Shown here: positions 28,063 to 36,301 of the stretch, piece after piece
How the letters are laid out: each line of letters starts with the position of its first letter
Numbering within the stretch: the first letter of the stretch is position 1
NCBI GenBank assembly: GCA_963836195.1
Contig: CAWIIX010000033.1
Coordinates: 496,001-560,000 of the forward strand
Reading direction: 5' to 3'
DNA: 64,000 bases
From: Trebonia sp963836195
GTDB lineage: Bacteria; Actinomycetota; Actinomycetes; Streptosporangiales; Streptosporangiaceae
The notes under the pieces: generated by a model
Told to the model about the DNA's origin: nothing
Database searches by the model: none
Seen by the model: the letters and a program-made list of their open reading frames with translations, nothing else
Program-made: the position numbers and the translations under genes

Positions 28063-28926
28063 ATGCCGCTTTTCAGCAACAAGCCGACCGACGGCGCCGC
28101 CAACTGGGAGCCGGAGGCCGCGGCGGGCCGCCTGGCCCACACCGCGGGCGCGGTCCCGGCCGGCGTTTTCACCTCCGACCTGTCGGTCTCGGAGTACGTG
28201 CTGCTCGGCGAGGCCGGGTTCGAGCCGCTTGGCTTCGTGGTCGGGTCGTCGATTTACCACATCGGCCTGCAGGTCGGCCGATGGGGGCAGAACCAGGAAC
28301 TGCAGGTGCTGACCCAGGCGATGTACAACGCCAGGGAACTGGCCATGAGCCGGATGCAGGCCGAGGCCGAGCACCTCGGCGCCGACGGCATCGTCGGCGT
28401 CGAGTTGCGCATGCAGAGCTACGTGTGGGGTCAGGACGTCCTCGAGTTCATCGCCACCGGGACCGCCGTGCGCGCGATGGGCGCCGGCGGCGCCGGCACG
28501 GGAGGCGCCCACCGCGCGCCGGACGGCCGGGCGTTCACCTCCGACCTGTCGGCCCAGGATTTCTTCCGGCTGCTGGCGGCCGGCGCCGTGCCGGTGGCGT
28601 TCGTGCTCGGGACCTGCGTCTACCACATCGCGCATCAGTCGGCGATGCAGTCGCTGCGGCAGGCGGGCCAGAACCAGGAAATGGTGATCTTCACCCAGGG
28701 CATCTACGACGCCCGCGAGCTCGCGCTCACCCGGATGCAGGCCGAGGCGACCCAGGGGAGGGCCTCGGGCATCGTCGGGGTGAACGTCGCGGTCAGCAAC
28801 CACGTGTGGGGCGAGCACGCCACCGAGTTCCTCGCCACCGGAACCGCCATCCGCCGCCTCGGCGATGAGCACCGGCTGGCCGAGACGTCGCCCAAGCCCA
28901 CCTTCACCCTGGGGCTCGACCTCTAG
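28063..28926 (+). CDS. Heavy-metal-binding-like protein with two YbjQ (UPF0145) domains
   Basis: 287 residues; SD GAGGAGAG before ATG. Two homologous halves: about 35-140 (VFTSDLSVSEYVLLGEAGFEPLGFVVGSSIYHIG...ARELAMSRMQAEAEHLGADGIVGVEL) and about 160-270 (AFTSDLSAQDFFRLLAAGAVPVAFVLGTCVYHIA...ARELALTRMQAEATQGRASGIVGVNV). YbjQ domains form pentamers in other proteins. The metal-binding name is historic, and no cysteine cluster is present here. Function unknown. Confidence 0.85.
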   Translation: MPLFSNKPTDGAANWEPEAAAGRLAHTAGAVPAGVFTSDLSVSEYVLLGEAGFEPLGFVVGSSIYHIGLQVGRWGQNQELQVLTQAMYNARELAMSRMQAEAEHLGADGIVGVELRMQSYVWGQDVLEFIATGTAVRAMGAGGAGTGGAHRAPDGRAFTSDLSAQDFFRLLAAGAVPVAFVLGTCVYHIAHQSAMQSLRQAGQNQEMVIFTQGIYDARELALTRMQAEATQGRASGIVGVNVAVSNHVWGEHATEFLATGTAIRRLGDEHRLAETSPKPTFTLGLDL

Positions 28927-29022
28927 CAGGCGACCGATTCGATACGCCCGGATGAGCCGGGTTTAGCGTGATCGGCGTCATGAAAGCCGTTGACGGCCGC
29001 CGAGGCGCACAATGGCCGTGTG

Positions 29023-30132
29023 ATGGATCCTCCAGCGCCCGACGGCCGGCCGTCAGCTCGCCCTGACGGTCCGGTGACCGGCCCGGTCACGATCGAGCCG
29101 GGGGACCGGGTGGTCATCACCGGCGCCGCCGGCTTCATCGGATCGGCCGTGGCCCGGGCCGTGCAGGCCCGCGGGGCCACGATCGTCGCCGTGGTCGAAC
29201 CGGGCGCGAACGACCGCAACCTCGAGGGCATCGTCGCCGAGCGCGCGGTGGCGGACATCCGCGACGTCGCCGCGGTCCGCGCCGCCTGCGCGGGCGCCCG
29301 CTTCGTCTTTCACCTGGCCGCGATCTACCGCTTCTGGGCGCGCGACCCGCGGATCTTCTACGACGTCAACGTCGGCGGGACCCTCAACGTGCTCGACGCG
29401 GCCCGGGCCGCGGCGTGCGAGCGGCTGGTGTTCACCTCCACCGTCGGGGTCCTGGGGGCGGGCGGCAAGCCGGTGGCGGAGTCGGCTGACGAGACGCGCT
29501 ACGCCCACATCGCGCATCTGTACGGTTCGTACAAAGGATCCAAGTACGCCGCCGAGCACGAGGTGCTCCGGGCCTGCGCCCAGGGGCAGGACCTGTGCAT
29601 CGTCCTGCCCACCTTTCCGCTGGGGCCCGGTGACACCCGGCCGACGCCGACCGGCAAGGTCGCGCTCGATTTCCTCAACGGGAAGATGCCCGCGTTCGCC
29701 GATACCGCCATGAACGTCGCCCACGTCGATGACCTGGCGCTGGGCCACATCGCGGCGCTGGAACGGGGAGGCACGGGCCGGAGCTACATCCTCGGCGGTG
29801 AGAACCTGTCGATGCGGGCGATTCTGCAGACGCTGGCCGATTACACCGGCCTGCCGATGCCGCGGCTGCAGGTCCCGCGAAGGCTGATCCTGGCGGCCGG
29901 CGCCGCTTCGACCCTGATTGAGGGCCGCCTGCTGCGCAGGGAACCGCACGTGCCGCTCGAGGGCGCGCGGATGTCCGCAGCCAAGATGATCTTCAAGGAC
30001 GAGCGCGCCCGCGCGGAGATCGGCTACACCTCGCGGCCGGCCCGCGAGGCGATCAGGCAATCTGCCCGCTGGTTCGCCGACAACGGCTACGTGGCCGCCC
30101 ATCGTCGCGCGGCTATCAAGTGGGCTGACTAG
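29023..30132 (+). CDS. NAD-dependent epimerase/dehydratase, HpnA-like (hopanoid-associated type)
   Basis: 369 residues from ATG 29023; in-frame GTG codons lie 3 and 33 bases upstream. Rossmann motif ITGAAGFIGSAVARAV. Catalytic TSTVGVLG and YKGSK (Tyr-x3-Lys). Diagnostic HpnA-type blocks: FHLAAIYRFWARDP, GDTRPTPTGKVALDFLNGKMPAFADTAMNVAHVDDLALGH and YILGGENLSM. In hopanoid producers this family modifies C35 hopanoid side chains. No other hopanoid gene is nearby, so a generic sugar or flavonol-type reductase role is also possible. Confidence 0.82.
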   Translation: MDPPAPDGRPSARPDGPVTGPVTIEPGDRVVITGAAGFIGSAVARAVQARGATIVAVVEPGANDRNLEGIVAERAVADIRDVAAVRAACAGARFVFHLAAIYRFWARDPRIFYDVNVGGTLNVLDAARAAACERLVFTSTVGVLGAGGKPVAESADETRYAHIAHLYGSYKGSKYAAEHEVLRACAQGQDLCIVLPTFPLGPGDTRPTPTGKVALDFLNGKMPAFADTAMNVAHVDDLALGHIAALERGGTGRSYILGGENLSMRAILQTLADYTGLPMPRLQVPRRLILAAGAASTLIEGRLLRREPHVPLEGARMSAAKMIFKDERARAEIGYTSRPAREAIRQSARWFADNGYVAAHRRAAIKWAD

Positions 30133-30338
30133 GACCCGGGCGGCCGCCGGGCCCGGTTCGCGCGACGAGAGGACCGGGCGGACGCCCTCGATCACGGCGC
30201 GGATGGGTGGCATCGTCTGGCTTGCCTGCTTTTCGGCCGTGTTCTCACGGGGTATGGACACCGCACTCGGCGCGATCAGCCGCTACCGGCCGCCGCTCCC
30301 GCCCGCCCGCCGTCCGTCGCCAGGCCGAAGGTAATCAC

Positions 30339-30581
30339 ATGGAAGCTAACGCAGACCGCTTCCTCGAACTCCTCCATCAGTTCGAGGACTTCACCGACGC
30401 GATCTCCCCCGAGCGGGCGCAGATCGAGTTCGACGAGACAACCCTGCAGCTGTTCTGGATGCGCTGGCCGCAGGTTTCCGCCTGGACCGGGTCGCTCTGG
30501 CGCATGCTGTCCGAGGAGATGTCCGGCCCGTCCGCGCCGCCCGCAGACCCAGAATTGGACGAGGTAGGCGAAAGTGGCTGA
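30339..30581 (+). CDS. Small hypothetical protein upstream of CBS protein
   Basis: 80 residues (MEANADRFLELLHQFEDFTDAISPERAQIEFDETTLQLFWMRWPQVSAW). Acidic, with no membrane segment. The last codons overlap the GTG of the CBS gene by 8 bases, so the two are translated together. GAAGG lies near the ATG. 30133-30338 upstream carries no recognisable feature. Function unknown. Confidence 0.65.
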   Translation: MEANADRFLELLHQFEDFTDAISPERAQIEFDETTLQLFWMRWPQVSAWTGSLWRMLSEEMSGPSAPPADPELDEVGESG

Positions 30582-30984
30582 CGATCCCCGCCCCGGACTG
30601 ACCCTCCGCGACCTGATGACCACCCGCGTGGTCGCCGTCGGCCCCGATGACCCGGTGGCGGACGCCGCCGCCGCGATGATCGGCCGGAAGGTCGGATCGG
30701 CGCTGATCATGCAGGGCCGCTTCCTGGCCGGCATTCTCACCGAGCGGGACGTGCTGCGGGCGGTGGCGTCCGGCAGCGACCTGACCAGGTCGCCGGTGTC
30801 CGCGTGGATGACGAGGGACCCGGAACCAGCGTCGCCCGATACCACCGTCGAGGACGCCACCCAGCTCATGCTTCTGCACGGCTTCCGGCACCTGCCCGTG
30901 CTCGACGGCCGAGAAGTCCGAGGCGTGGTCAGCCTGCGCGACCTGGCCGCCGCCCACATCCGCCGCCCGGCTCCGCAACACTGA
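30574..30984 (+). CDS. CBS-domain pair protein
   Basis: 136 residues, GTG start inside the preceding gene. Two CBS motifs: LMTTRVVAVGPDDPVADAAAAMIGRKVGSALIMQG...GILTERDVLRAV and WMTRDPEPASPDTTVEDATQLMLLHGFRHLPVLDGREVRGVVSLRDL. Such stand-alone pairs bind adenine nucleotides and regulate partners. The coupled 80-residue protein is the likely partner. Confidence 0.88.
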   Translation: MADDPRPGLTLRDLMTTRVVAVGPDDPVADAAAAMIGRKVGSALIMQGRFLAGILTERDVLRAVASGSDLTRSPVSAWMTRDPEPASPDTTVEDATQLMLLHGFRHLPVLDGREVRGVVSLRDLAAAHIRRPAPQH

Positions 30985-31121
30985 CGCCGGCAGCGCGATC
31001 CGCACCTCCCGCCGCGCCGGGATCGCGCGGAGCCGCATCCAAAGGGTGCCGGGGCGGGTAGGCTCACCATCGACGCGGCGAAATCGCGTCATGGTATGGC
31101 TGATAGAGGACGTGGAACAGT

Positions 31122-31325
31122 ATGGCTACAGGCACAGTGAAGTGGTTCAACGCCGATAAGGGGTTTGGCTTCATCGCCCCTGACGACGGCACGGCGGACG
31201 TGTTCGTGCACTTCTCGGCGATCGCGAGCTCGGGCTACCGGTCGCTGGATGAGAACCAGAAGGTCGAGTTCGACACGACCCAGGGGCAGAAGGGCCCGCA
31301 GGCGGAGAACGTCCGCCCGCTGTAA
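31122..31325 (+). CDS. Cold-shock protein (CspA family)
   Basis: 67 residues, single OB fold. RNP1 KGFGFIAPDD and RNP2 DVFVHFSAI are intact, with the typical start MATGTVKWFNADKG. Acts as an RNA chaperone in the cytosol. A ~135-base leader precedes it, as is common for csp genes that are regulated at the mRNA level. Convergent with a methyltransferase gene. Confidence 0.97.
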   Translation: MATGTVKWFNADKGFGFIAPDDGTADVFVHFSAIASSGYRSLDENQKVEFDTTQGQKGPQAENVRPL

Positions 31326-31369
31326 GGCATAACCGGGCAGGTGACCGCCGCAAGGCGCGCCACCGGGTG

Positions 31370-32206
31370 TTAGGGCCGGTTCGCGGCCACCCAGCGGAAC
31401 GTGTTCTCCATCGTGACAACGCCGGTAATCGGCGCCTGAAAGCGGGCGAGGACGGGACCGAGGGCTACGCGGACCGCGTCCTCGCCCGCCGCCTCCGCCG
31501 CCCGGGCGCCTCCGGCGGAGCAGCGAAGGGCGCGGAACGCGTCCTCCAGGCAGAGGTAGCGCCAACGGCACACGACCTCGCCGGCCTCGTCGACCCGCAG
31601 GCCGGCGTCCGCCAGCGCGGACTCGAGGTTGCCGGGGGCCGACAGCGCGTACGGGGCGTGATCGCCGGACTGGCCGGGCGGGATGAGGGCGCTCATGGCC
31701 TCATGCGCGGCCGTTCCCTGGGAACGCTCGGGCGCCGCGAACAGGCTGGCGATCACGCGCCCGCCCGGGCGGGTGACCCGCGCCGCCTCCCGCAGCGCCA
31801 GCCGCGGATCGCCCGCGAACTGGAAGGCGTTGACGCCGACGACCGCGTCGAACGCGGCGTCGGGGAACGGCAGCGACTCCATGTCGCCGTCGCGCAGGTC
31901 GGCCTCGGGCACCCGCTCGCGGGCCACGCCGAGCAAGCCCGGGCTCACGTCCAGGCCGCTCGGCGCCGCCCCGCGCTGCGCCGCGAGCAGCAGCGTGAGC
32001 CCGGCCCCGCAGCCAACGTCGAGCACGGACGTGCCCGGTCCGACGCCCGCGGCGTCGAGCACCGCCTCGAATAGCGGCCGGTTGTGCGCCTCGGCCAGCT
32101 CCGCCCACGCCCTCGGGTCGGTGCCCCACAGACGGCGCTGGACCACGGCGGCGGCGCTGATTTCCGGTGCCCCGGCGGCGGGCCGGTGGTCAGCTGCGGG
32201 CGTCAC
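31370..32206 (-). CDS. Class I SAM-dependent methyltransferase
   Basis: 278 residues, GTG start two bases after the VOC gene stop. SAM site VLDVGCGAGLTLLLAAQRGA (about 61-80), DVSPGLLGVAR, then MESLPFPDAAFDAVVGVNAFQFAGDP and the Arg/Gly motif RVTRPGGRVIASLF. Third gene of the IclR-controlled minus-strand operon (FAH-VOC-methyltransferase), so it may modify a catabolic intermediate or a product; the acceptor is unknown. Confidence 0.85.
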   Translation of the reverse strand: MTPAADHRPAAGAPEISAAAVVQRRLWGTDPRAWAELAEAHNRPLFEAVLDAAGVGPGTSVLDVGCGAGLTLLLAAQRGAAPSGLDVSPGLLGVARERVPEADLRDGDMESLPFPDAAFDAVVGVNAFQFAGDPRLALREAARVTRPGGRVIASLFAAPERSQGTAAHEAMSALIPPGQSGDHAPYALSAPGNLESALADAGLRVDEAGEVVCRWRYLCLEDAFRALRCSAGGARAAEAAGEDAVRVALGPVLARFQAPITGVVTMENTFRWVAANRP

Positions 32207-32207
32207 G

Positions 32208-32777
32208 TCAGCGGCCCTCGTCGGCGCGCAGCGCGCACAGCCGATCCTGCATGCCCGCCATAACGTCGTTGCGCTGGTGGAGCTCGATCGGGTGCGGGAA
32301 CAGCGCCCCGCCGTGGTGCCAGGCGACCGAGACCGGGCCGGACCGGGCGGTGTTGATCAGCGCGCAGCCCAGCCCGGCCAGCCGCGCGCTCTCCTCGGCC
32401 ACGTCCGGCACCAGCCAAGAGACGTGGCTGACGGCGCCGGGGACGACGCCGTAGGCGGCCGCGAGGCGGTCATCGATCGCGTGGACCTGATCGAGTTCCA
32501 CCACCACCGGCCCCCACGCGGCGAAGGCGGCCGAGTGGTCGAACACGATCTCACCCCGGTCGCCGTCGGCAAGGACAGGCGCGAGGGCGGGCGCGAGGGC
32601 GGGCGCGAGCGCGGGCGCGAGCGCGAACGAGTCGAACGGCACGTGCTCGATCACCTGGAACGGGCCGACGCCGAGCTCGCTGCGCCAGCGCGCCTGGGCC
32701 GCGGCCAGGTCATCGACCCAGTAGCCGACGTGGTGGAGGGCGCGCGGCGCCGCCGCCGGCGCTGCCGATGCTGCCAC
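32208..32777 (-). CDS. VOC superfamily (glyoxalase-like) protein
   Basis: 189 residues. N-terminal betaalphabeta module begins LHHVGYWVDDLAAAQARW (metal His), and the second module has VSHVSWLVPDVAEESARLAGLG and a Glu near IELHQRN. A 12-nt repeat inserts FALAPALAPALAPALAPVL between the strands (about 50-70), an odd expansion. Three-base spacing from the FAH gene. VOC proteins include dioxygenases, isomerases and epimerases. The context suggests action on the same substrate as the FAH enzyme. Confidence 0.83.
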   Translation of the reverse strand: MAASAAPAAAPRALHHVGYWVDDLAAAQARWRSELGVGPFQVIEHVPFDSFALAPALAPALAPALAPVLADGDRGEIVFDHSAAFAAWGPVVVELDQVHAIDDRLAAAYGVVPGAVSHVSWLVPDVAEESARLAGLGCALINTARSGPVSVAWHHGGALFPHPIELHQRNDVMAGMQDRLCALRADEGR

Positions 32778-32780
32778 CGG

Positions 32781-33662
32781 TCAGCTGGTCGAGGAGTAGA
32801 GGTCGGTCGTGTACGGGGGAGTGTCGTGGGCGGCGCTCCACGGCACCACGTGGTTGCGGAGCACGCCGACGCCCTCGATCTCCGCCTCGATGCGGTCGCC
32901 GGGCCGGAGGTAGAAGTCGAACGGGTTGGGCTGCACCGCCGCGACACCCGAGATCGTCCCGGTGGTCAGGATGTCCCCGGCCGAGTAGCCCTGGGCCGAG
33001 TGATACGCGACCAGGTGCGGGATCGAGATGAGCATCTGGCCGGTGTTGCCCCGCTGCCTGACCTCGCCGTTGACCCGCAACTCCATCGCCAGCGCGTGGA
33101 CGTCCGGCACCTCGTCGGCGGTGACGATCCACGGGCCGATCGGGCAGAAGGTGTCGATCGCCTTGGAGAACGAGAACACGCCGGACTGCATCTCCCGGCG
33201 CTGGATGTCGCGGGCGGTGATGTCATTGAAGACGGTGTACCCGGCGATGTAGTCGGCCGCCTCATCCGGCCCGAAGAACTTGCCGCCGCGGCCGATGACG
33301 ATCGCGAGCTCAAGCTCGTAGTCGAGTTCCTTCGTCAACCCCTCGGGGTAGACGATCGCGTCGTCGGGGCCGATGATCGCGTCCACGTTCTGGAAGAACA
33401 CGATCCCCTTGTGCACCGGGTGCGACCAGTCGACCGCCTGCAGCTCCTTGTGGTGGTCGGCGAAGTTGCCCGCCGTGTGGAAGAACTTCTTCGGCACGAT
33501 CGGCGCCCGCAGCCGGACATCGGCGACCGGCAGCCGCTCGCCCGTCTCGCCGACCTGGCCGCCGCGCTCGAACCACTCCCGGGTCGAGGCGCAGCCGAGC
33601 TCGACGACGACCTCGCCCTCCAGCCGGCCGACCCGGCCGGCGTTGAACGTGACCAGCTTCAT
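32781..33662 (-). CDS. Fumarylacetoacetate hydrolase family protein
   Basis: 293 residues from ATG MKLVTFNAG (four codons after an upstream GTG). The C-terminal FAH domain carries the metal motif LDYELELAIVIGRGGKFF (about 118-135), NDITARDIQRRE, and GTISGVAAVQPNPFDFYLRPGDRIEAEIEGVG. Members hydrolyse C-C bonds in acylpyruvates or decarboxylate/isomerise ring-cleavage products. First gene of a minus operon whose promoter contains the palindrome at 33685-33701. Confidence 0.92.
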   Translation of the reverse strand: MKLVTFNAGRVGRLEGEVVVELGCASTREWFERGGQVGETGERLPVADVRLRAPIVPKKFFHTAGNFADHHKELQAVDWSHPVHKGIVFFQNVDAIIGPDDAIVYPEGLTKELDYELELAIVIGRGGKFFGPDEAADYIAGYTVFNDITARDIQRREMQSGVFSFSKAIDTFCPIGPWIVTADEVPDVHALAMELRVNGEVRQRGNTGQMLISIPHLVAYHSAQGYSAGDILTTGTISGVAAVQPNPFDFYLRPGDRIEAEIEGVGVLRNHVVPWSAAHDTPPYTTDLYSSTS

Positions 33663-33684
33663 CGCAGCAACCAACTCTCATTCT

Positions 33685-33701
33685 ATGAAAGTGACTTTCA
33701 T
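33685..33701. promoter_or_regulatory. IclR-regulon palindrome 1 (FAH operon)
   Basis: ATGAAAGTGACTTTCAT, perfect 8+1+8 palindrome 22 bases before the FAH ATG. On the minus strand it lies in a 17-base spacer between TTATGT and CATAGA, a position where a bound repressor would block polymerase. Confidence 0.8.
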
Positions 33702-33741
33702 TAGACATAATTGTGCCGCCGGTGGCGGGCTGTCAAGGGGG

Positions 33742-34575
33742 TCAGGAGTCGGTCAGCAGCCCGGAGATCTCGGCGCAAGTCGCGAGCACGGCGGGCCGCA
33801 GCTCACGGACGATCCGCTGCGAGGACCAGTCGCGGGCCTGAACGGCGAGGTTGACGCCCGCCAGCACCCGGCCGTTGGGGCCGGTGATCGGCGCCGCGAC
33901 CGACCTGAGCCCGTACGCCAGTTCCTCGTCCTGCATCGCCCAGCCCTGGTCGCGCACCGTGCGGAGCTCGCCCCGGAGCTCGGCCAGCGACAGCTTGGCG
34001 TTGGGCCCCGAGTTGGCTGCGAACGACGCGTCGGTGATCCGCCCGGCCAGGTCGGCCTCGTCCAGGTAGGACAGCAGGAGCTTGCCGATCGAGGTGTGCA
34101 CGGCGGGCAGGGTGGAGCCGACCTGGATGTTCGCGGTCACCAGATCGGAGTTGCGCAGCCGGACCAGGTACAGCACCCGGTCCCCGCTCAGGACGGCCAG
34201 GTTCACGGTCTCGCCGGTGCGCGAGGCCAGCTGCTGGAGCTTGGGCGTCGCGATCGCGACGAGGTCGAGGCTGCGCAGCGCCGCCGTGCCGAGCGTCAGC
34301 GTGCGCACCCCCGGCCGGTAGCCGCCATCGGGCAGCGGATCGAGGTAGCCCTCGGCCGCCAGCGTCATCACCGCGCGGTAGACCGTCGGCATCGGCAGCC
34401 CGGCGGCCGCCGCGAGGTCGCTGACCCGCCAGGACGGGCGCTTCTCGTCGAACAGCGAGAGGATGCGCAGCCCCTTGGCGAGGGCCTCCACCCGGTACTC
34501 GGGCCGCTGCGCGACCTCCGTCGCCGTGACCTCGGGGAGCTCGCCCGACGGTGAGCTGGCGGTGCGGCGAGGCAT
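33742..34575 (-). CDS. IclR-family transcriptional regulator of the uptake/catabolic cluster
   Basis: 277 residues; strong SD GGAGGAGG. N-terminal winged helix at about 30-95 (EYRVEALAKGLRILSLFDEKRPSWRVSDLAAAAGLPMPTVYRAVMTLAAEGYL). The effector-binding domain has LASRTGETVNLAVLSGDRVLYLVRL, STLPAVHTSIGKLLLSYL and GLRSVAAPITGPNGRVLAGVNLAV. Located centrally between operons that carry the same palindrome, so it is the obvious local regulator. Likely a repressor released by a pathway intermediate; activator action is also known in this family. Confidence 0.93.
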   Translation of the reverse strand: MPRRTASSPSGELPEVTATEVAQRPEYRVEALAKGLRILSLFDEKRPSWRVSDLAAAAGLPMPTVYRAVMTLAAEGYLDPLPDGGYRPGVRTLTLGTAALRSLDLVAIATPKLQQLASRTGETVNLAVLSGDRVLYLVRLRNSDLVTANIQVGSTLPAVHTSIGKLLLSYLDEADLAGRITDASFAANSGPNAKLSLAELRGELRTVRDQGWAMQDEELAYGLRSVAAPITGPNGRVLAGVNLAVQARDWSSQRIVRELRPAVLATCAEISGLLTDS

Positions 34576-34662
34576 GGTGGCCTCCTCCTCGGTGCTGGGA
34601 TCCGGCCCGGTTTCTGGGGAGCGCCGGGCTAGACAGCCGCCCGGAGGGTCGGCTACGTTAAT

Positions 34663-34679
34663 GTGAAAGTTACTTTCAT
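34663..34679. promoter_or_regulatory. IclR-regulon palindrome 2 (between IclR gene and SDR operon)
   Basis: GTGAAAGTTACTTTCAT: inner 15 bases TGAAAGTTACTTTCA form a perfect palindrome. It sits 34 bases before the first SDR and ~88 bases before the IclR start, so it can serve both. Confidence 0.8.
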
Positions 34680-34712
34680 TGTACGAGAATCTGATCCGGA
34701 AAGATAGGCCCC

Positions 34713-35471
34713 ATGCAGGACTGGCTCACGCTGGAAGGGCGATCAGCCCTGGTCTTCGGCGCCGGGGGCCTCGGCCGGGCGAGCGCGCTGAGCCTGGCCG
34801 CCCGCGGTGCGCGCGTCGCGCTGGTCGATGTGAACGAAGACCGCCTGAACGCGGTCACGCGGGCCGCCAAGGAGGCCGGCGGCGACGTCAGGCCGCTGGT
34901 CGCCGACCTCCGCTCGGCGCAGGCGTGCCGCGCGGCGGTCGACGAGGCGGTCGGGCTGGCGGGCACCCCGCAGGTCTTCCTGCACGCCGTCGGACGGAAC
35001 GTGCGCAAGCCGGTGCTCGACCTCGACGACGCCGACTGGGAGGAGACCGTCCGCCTGAACCTCTCGACCGCGTACTGGCTCGGCCGCGCCGTCGGTCGGC
35101 TCATGGTCAGCCAGCGATACGGCCGGATGGTCTTCGTGTCCTCGGTCTCCGGACTGCTCGCGCACGCCGACCACGCGCCCTACGCGGCGACCAAGGGGGG
35201 GATGAACCAGCTGCTCCGGGTGATGGCGCGGGAGTGGGCGGCGCACGGCGTCACCGTCAACGCGGTCGCCCCCGGCTACATCGAAACCGACCTGACCAAG
35301 GACTATCTGGACGCCGGCAATCACCGGGAGAGCCTCGAGTCGCTGGTCCCGGCCGGGCGGCTCGGCCGCCCGGACGAGGTCGCCGACGCGGTCACGTTCC
35401 TCGCCTCCGACCGCGCGCGCTTCATCACCGGCCAGGTCCTCTACATCGACGGCGGCCGGACGCTCGTCTGA
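34713..35471 (+). CDS. Short-chain dehydrogenase/reductase
   Basis: 252 residues. Cofactor motif VFGAGGLGRASALSLAARGARVALVDVN (the acidic D points to NAD). The usual NNAG is replaced by LHAVGRN. Catalytic Ser in FVSSVSGLLAHADHAPYAATKGG with Tyr-x3-Lys. TVNAVAPGYIETDLTKDYLD and VTFLASDRARFITGQVLYIDGG finish the fold. First gene of the plus-strand IclR-controlled operon. Probably oxidises or reduces a hydroxy/keto group of the imported compound. Confidence 0.92.
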   Translation: MQDWLTLEGRSALVFGAGGLGRASALSLAARGARVALVDVNEDRLNAVTRAAKEAGGDVRPLVADLRSAQACRAAVDEAVGLAGTPQVFLHAVGRNVRKPVLDLDDADWEETVRLNLSTAYWLGRAVGRLMVSQRYGRMVFVSSVSGLLAHADHAPYAATKGGMNQLLRVMAREWAAHGVTVNAVAPGYIETDLTKDYLDAGNHRESLESLVPAGRLGRPDEVADAVTFLASDRARFITGQVLYIDGGRTLV

Positions 35472-35506
35472 CCGCCTTGCCAGCCAACCACCAGGAAGGA
35501 CATCAC

Positions 35507-36301
35507 GTGCCCCTCGCACCCGTTCCCGTACCGCGCCGTTTCGAGGGCCGGTCGGTTGTCGTCACCGGCGCCGGCACCGGCTTCGGCGCCGAGATCGCCG
35601 TCCGCGCCGCCCAGGAGGGCGCCCGGGCCGTCGGCGTGCACTACCGCAGCTCCATCGACGGGGCCAAGCGGACGGCCGAGCGAGTCGCGGCCGCGGGCAG
35701 CACCCCGGTGCTGCTGCAGGCCGACATCGTCGACTGGGATCAGATCAAGGCCCTCGCCGACGCCGCCTTCGACCAGCTCGACGGCGTCGACGCGCTGGTG
35801 AACAACGTCGGCGACGTGGCCCGCGAGCAGATGTCGTGGCGCGACATCACCGAGGAGTCGATCGACCACGTCCTGACCGTCGACATCAAGGGCACGATGC
35901 TCTGCGTGCACGAGTTCGGCTCGCGGATGCTGGAGCAGGGCCACGGGGCGATCGTGAACATCGGGTCGACCGTCATCGTCCGCGGCAGCGCCCGGGCGCC
36001 GCAGTACGCGGCGGCCAAGTACGGGCTGCTCGGGGTGACCAAGTCGTACGCCCACGCCTTCGCGCCGACGGTCCGGGTCAACGTCTTCGCCCCCGGGTTC
36101 ATCGAGACCGAGGCGACCCTCGGCCGCAAGGACTGGCAGTCCGGCCGGGCCGACCAGCTCCGGTCGCTCACCCCGATGGGCCGGATCCCGGGCCCGGCCG
36201 AGGTCGCGGGCACCGCCCTGTTCCTGGCGACCGACGACGCCGCCCACATGACCGGCGGGTACATGGTGGCGGACGGCGGCTACAACATGGTGGGCGCGTG
36301 A
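35507..36301 (+). CDS. Short-chain dehydrogenase/reductase (3-oxoacyl-ACP-reductase-like)
   Basis: 264 residues; GTG 35507 is preceded by AGGAAGGA. VVVTGAGTGFGAEIAVRAAQEGARAVGVHYRSS (no acidic residue, so NADP is likely), LVNNVGD, the catalytic stretch VNIGSTVIVRGSARAPQYAAAKYGL and NVFAPGFIETEATLG. The second SDR with opposite cofactor preference suggests two successive redox steps. Coupled to the next gene by GTGA. Confidence 0.92.
   Translation: MPLAPVPVPRRFEGRSVVVTGAGTGFGAEIAVRAAQEGARAVGVHYRSSIDGAKRTAERVAAAGSTPVLLQADIVDWDQIKALADAAFDQLDGVDALVNNVGDVAREQMSWRDITEESIDHVLTVDIKGTMLCVHEFGSRMLEQGHGAIVNIGSTVIVRGSARAPQYAAAKYGLLGVTKSYAHAFAPTVRVNVFAPGFIETEATLGRKDWQSGRADQLRSLTPMGRIPGPAEVAGTALFLATDDAAHMTGGYMVADGGYNMVGA

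Noticed and set aside
31683..33704. 673-residue plus-strand ORF
   Set aside because: Opposite strand of the methyltransferase, VOC and FAH genes, which carry specific motifs.
34679..35506. Extended start of the second SDR at 34679
   Set aside because: That segment is the wrong frame of the first SDR; GTG 35507 has an excellent Shine-Dalgarno.
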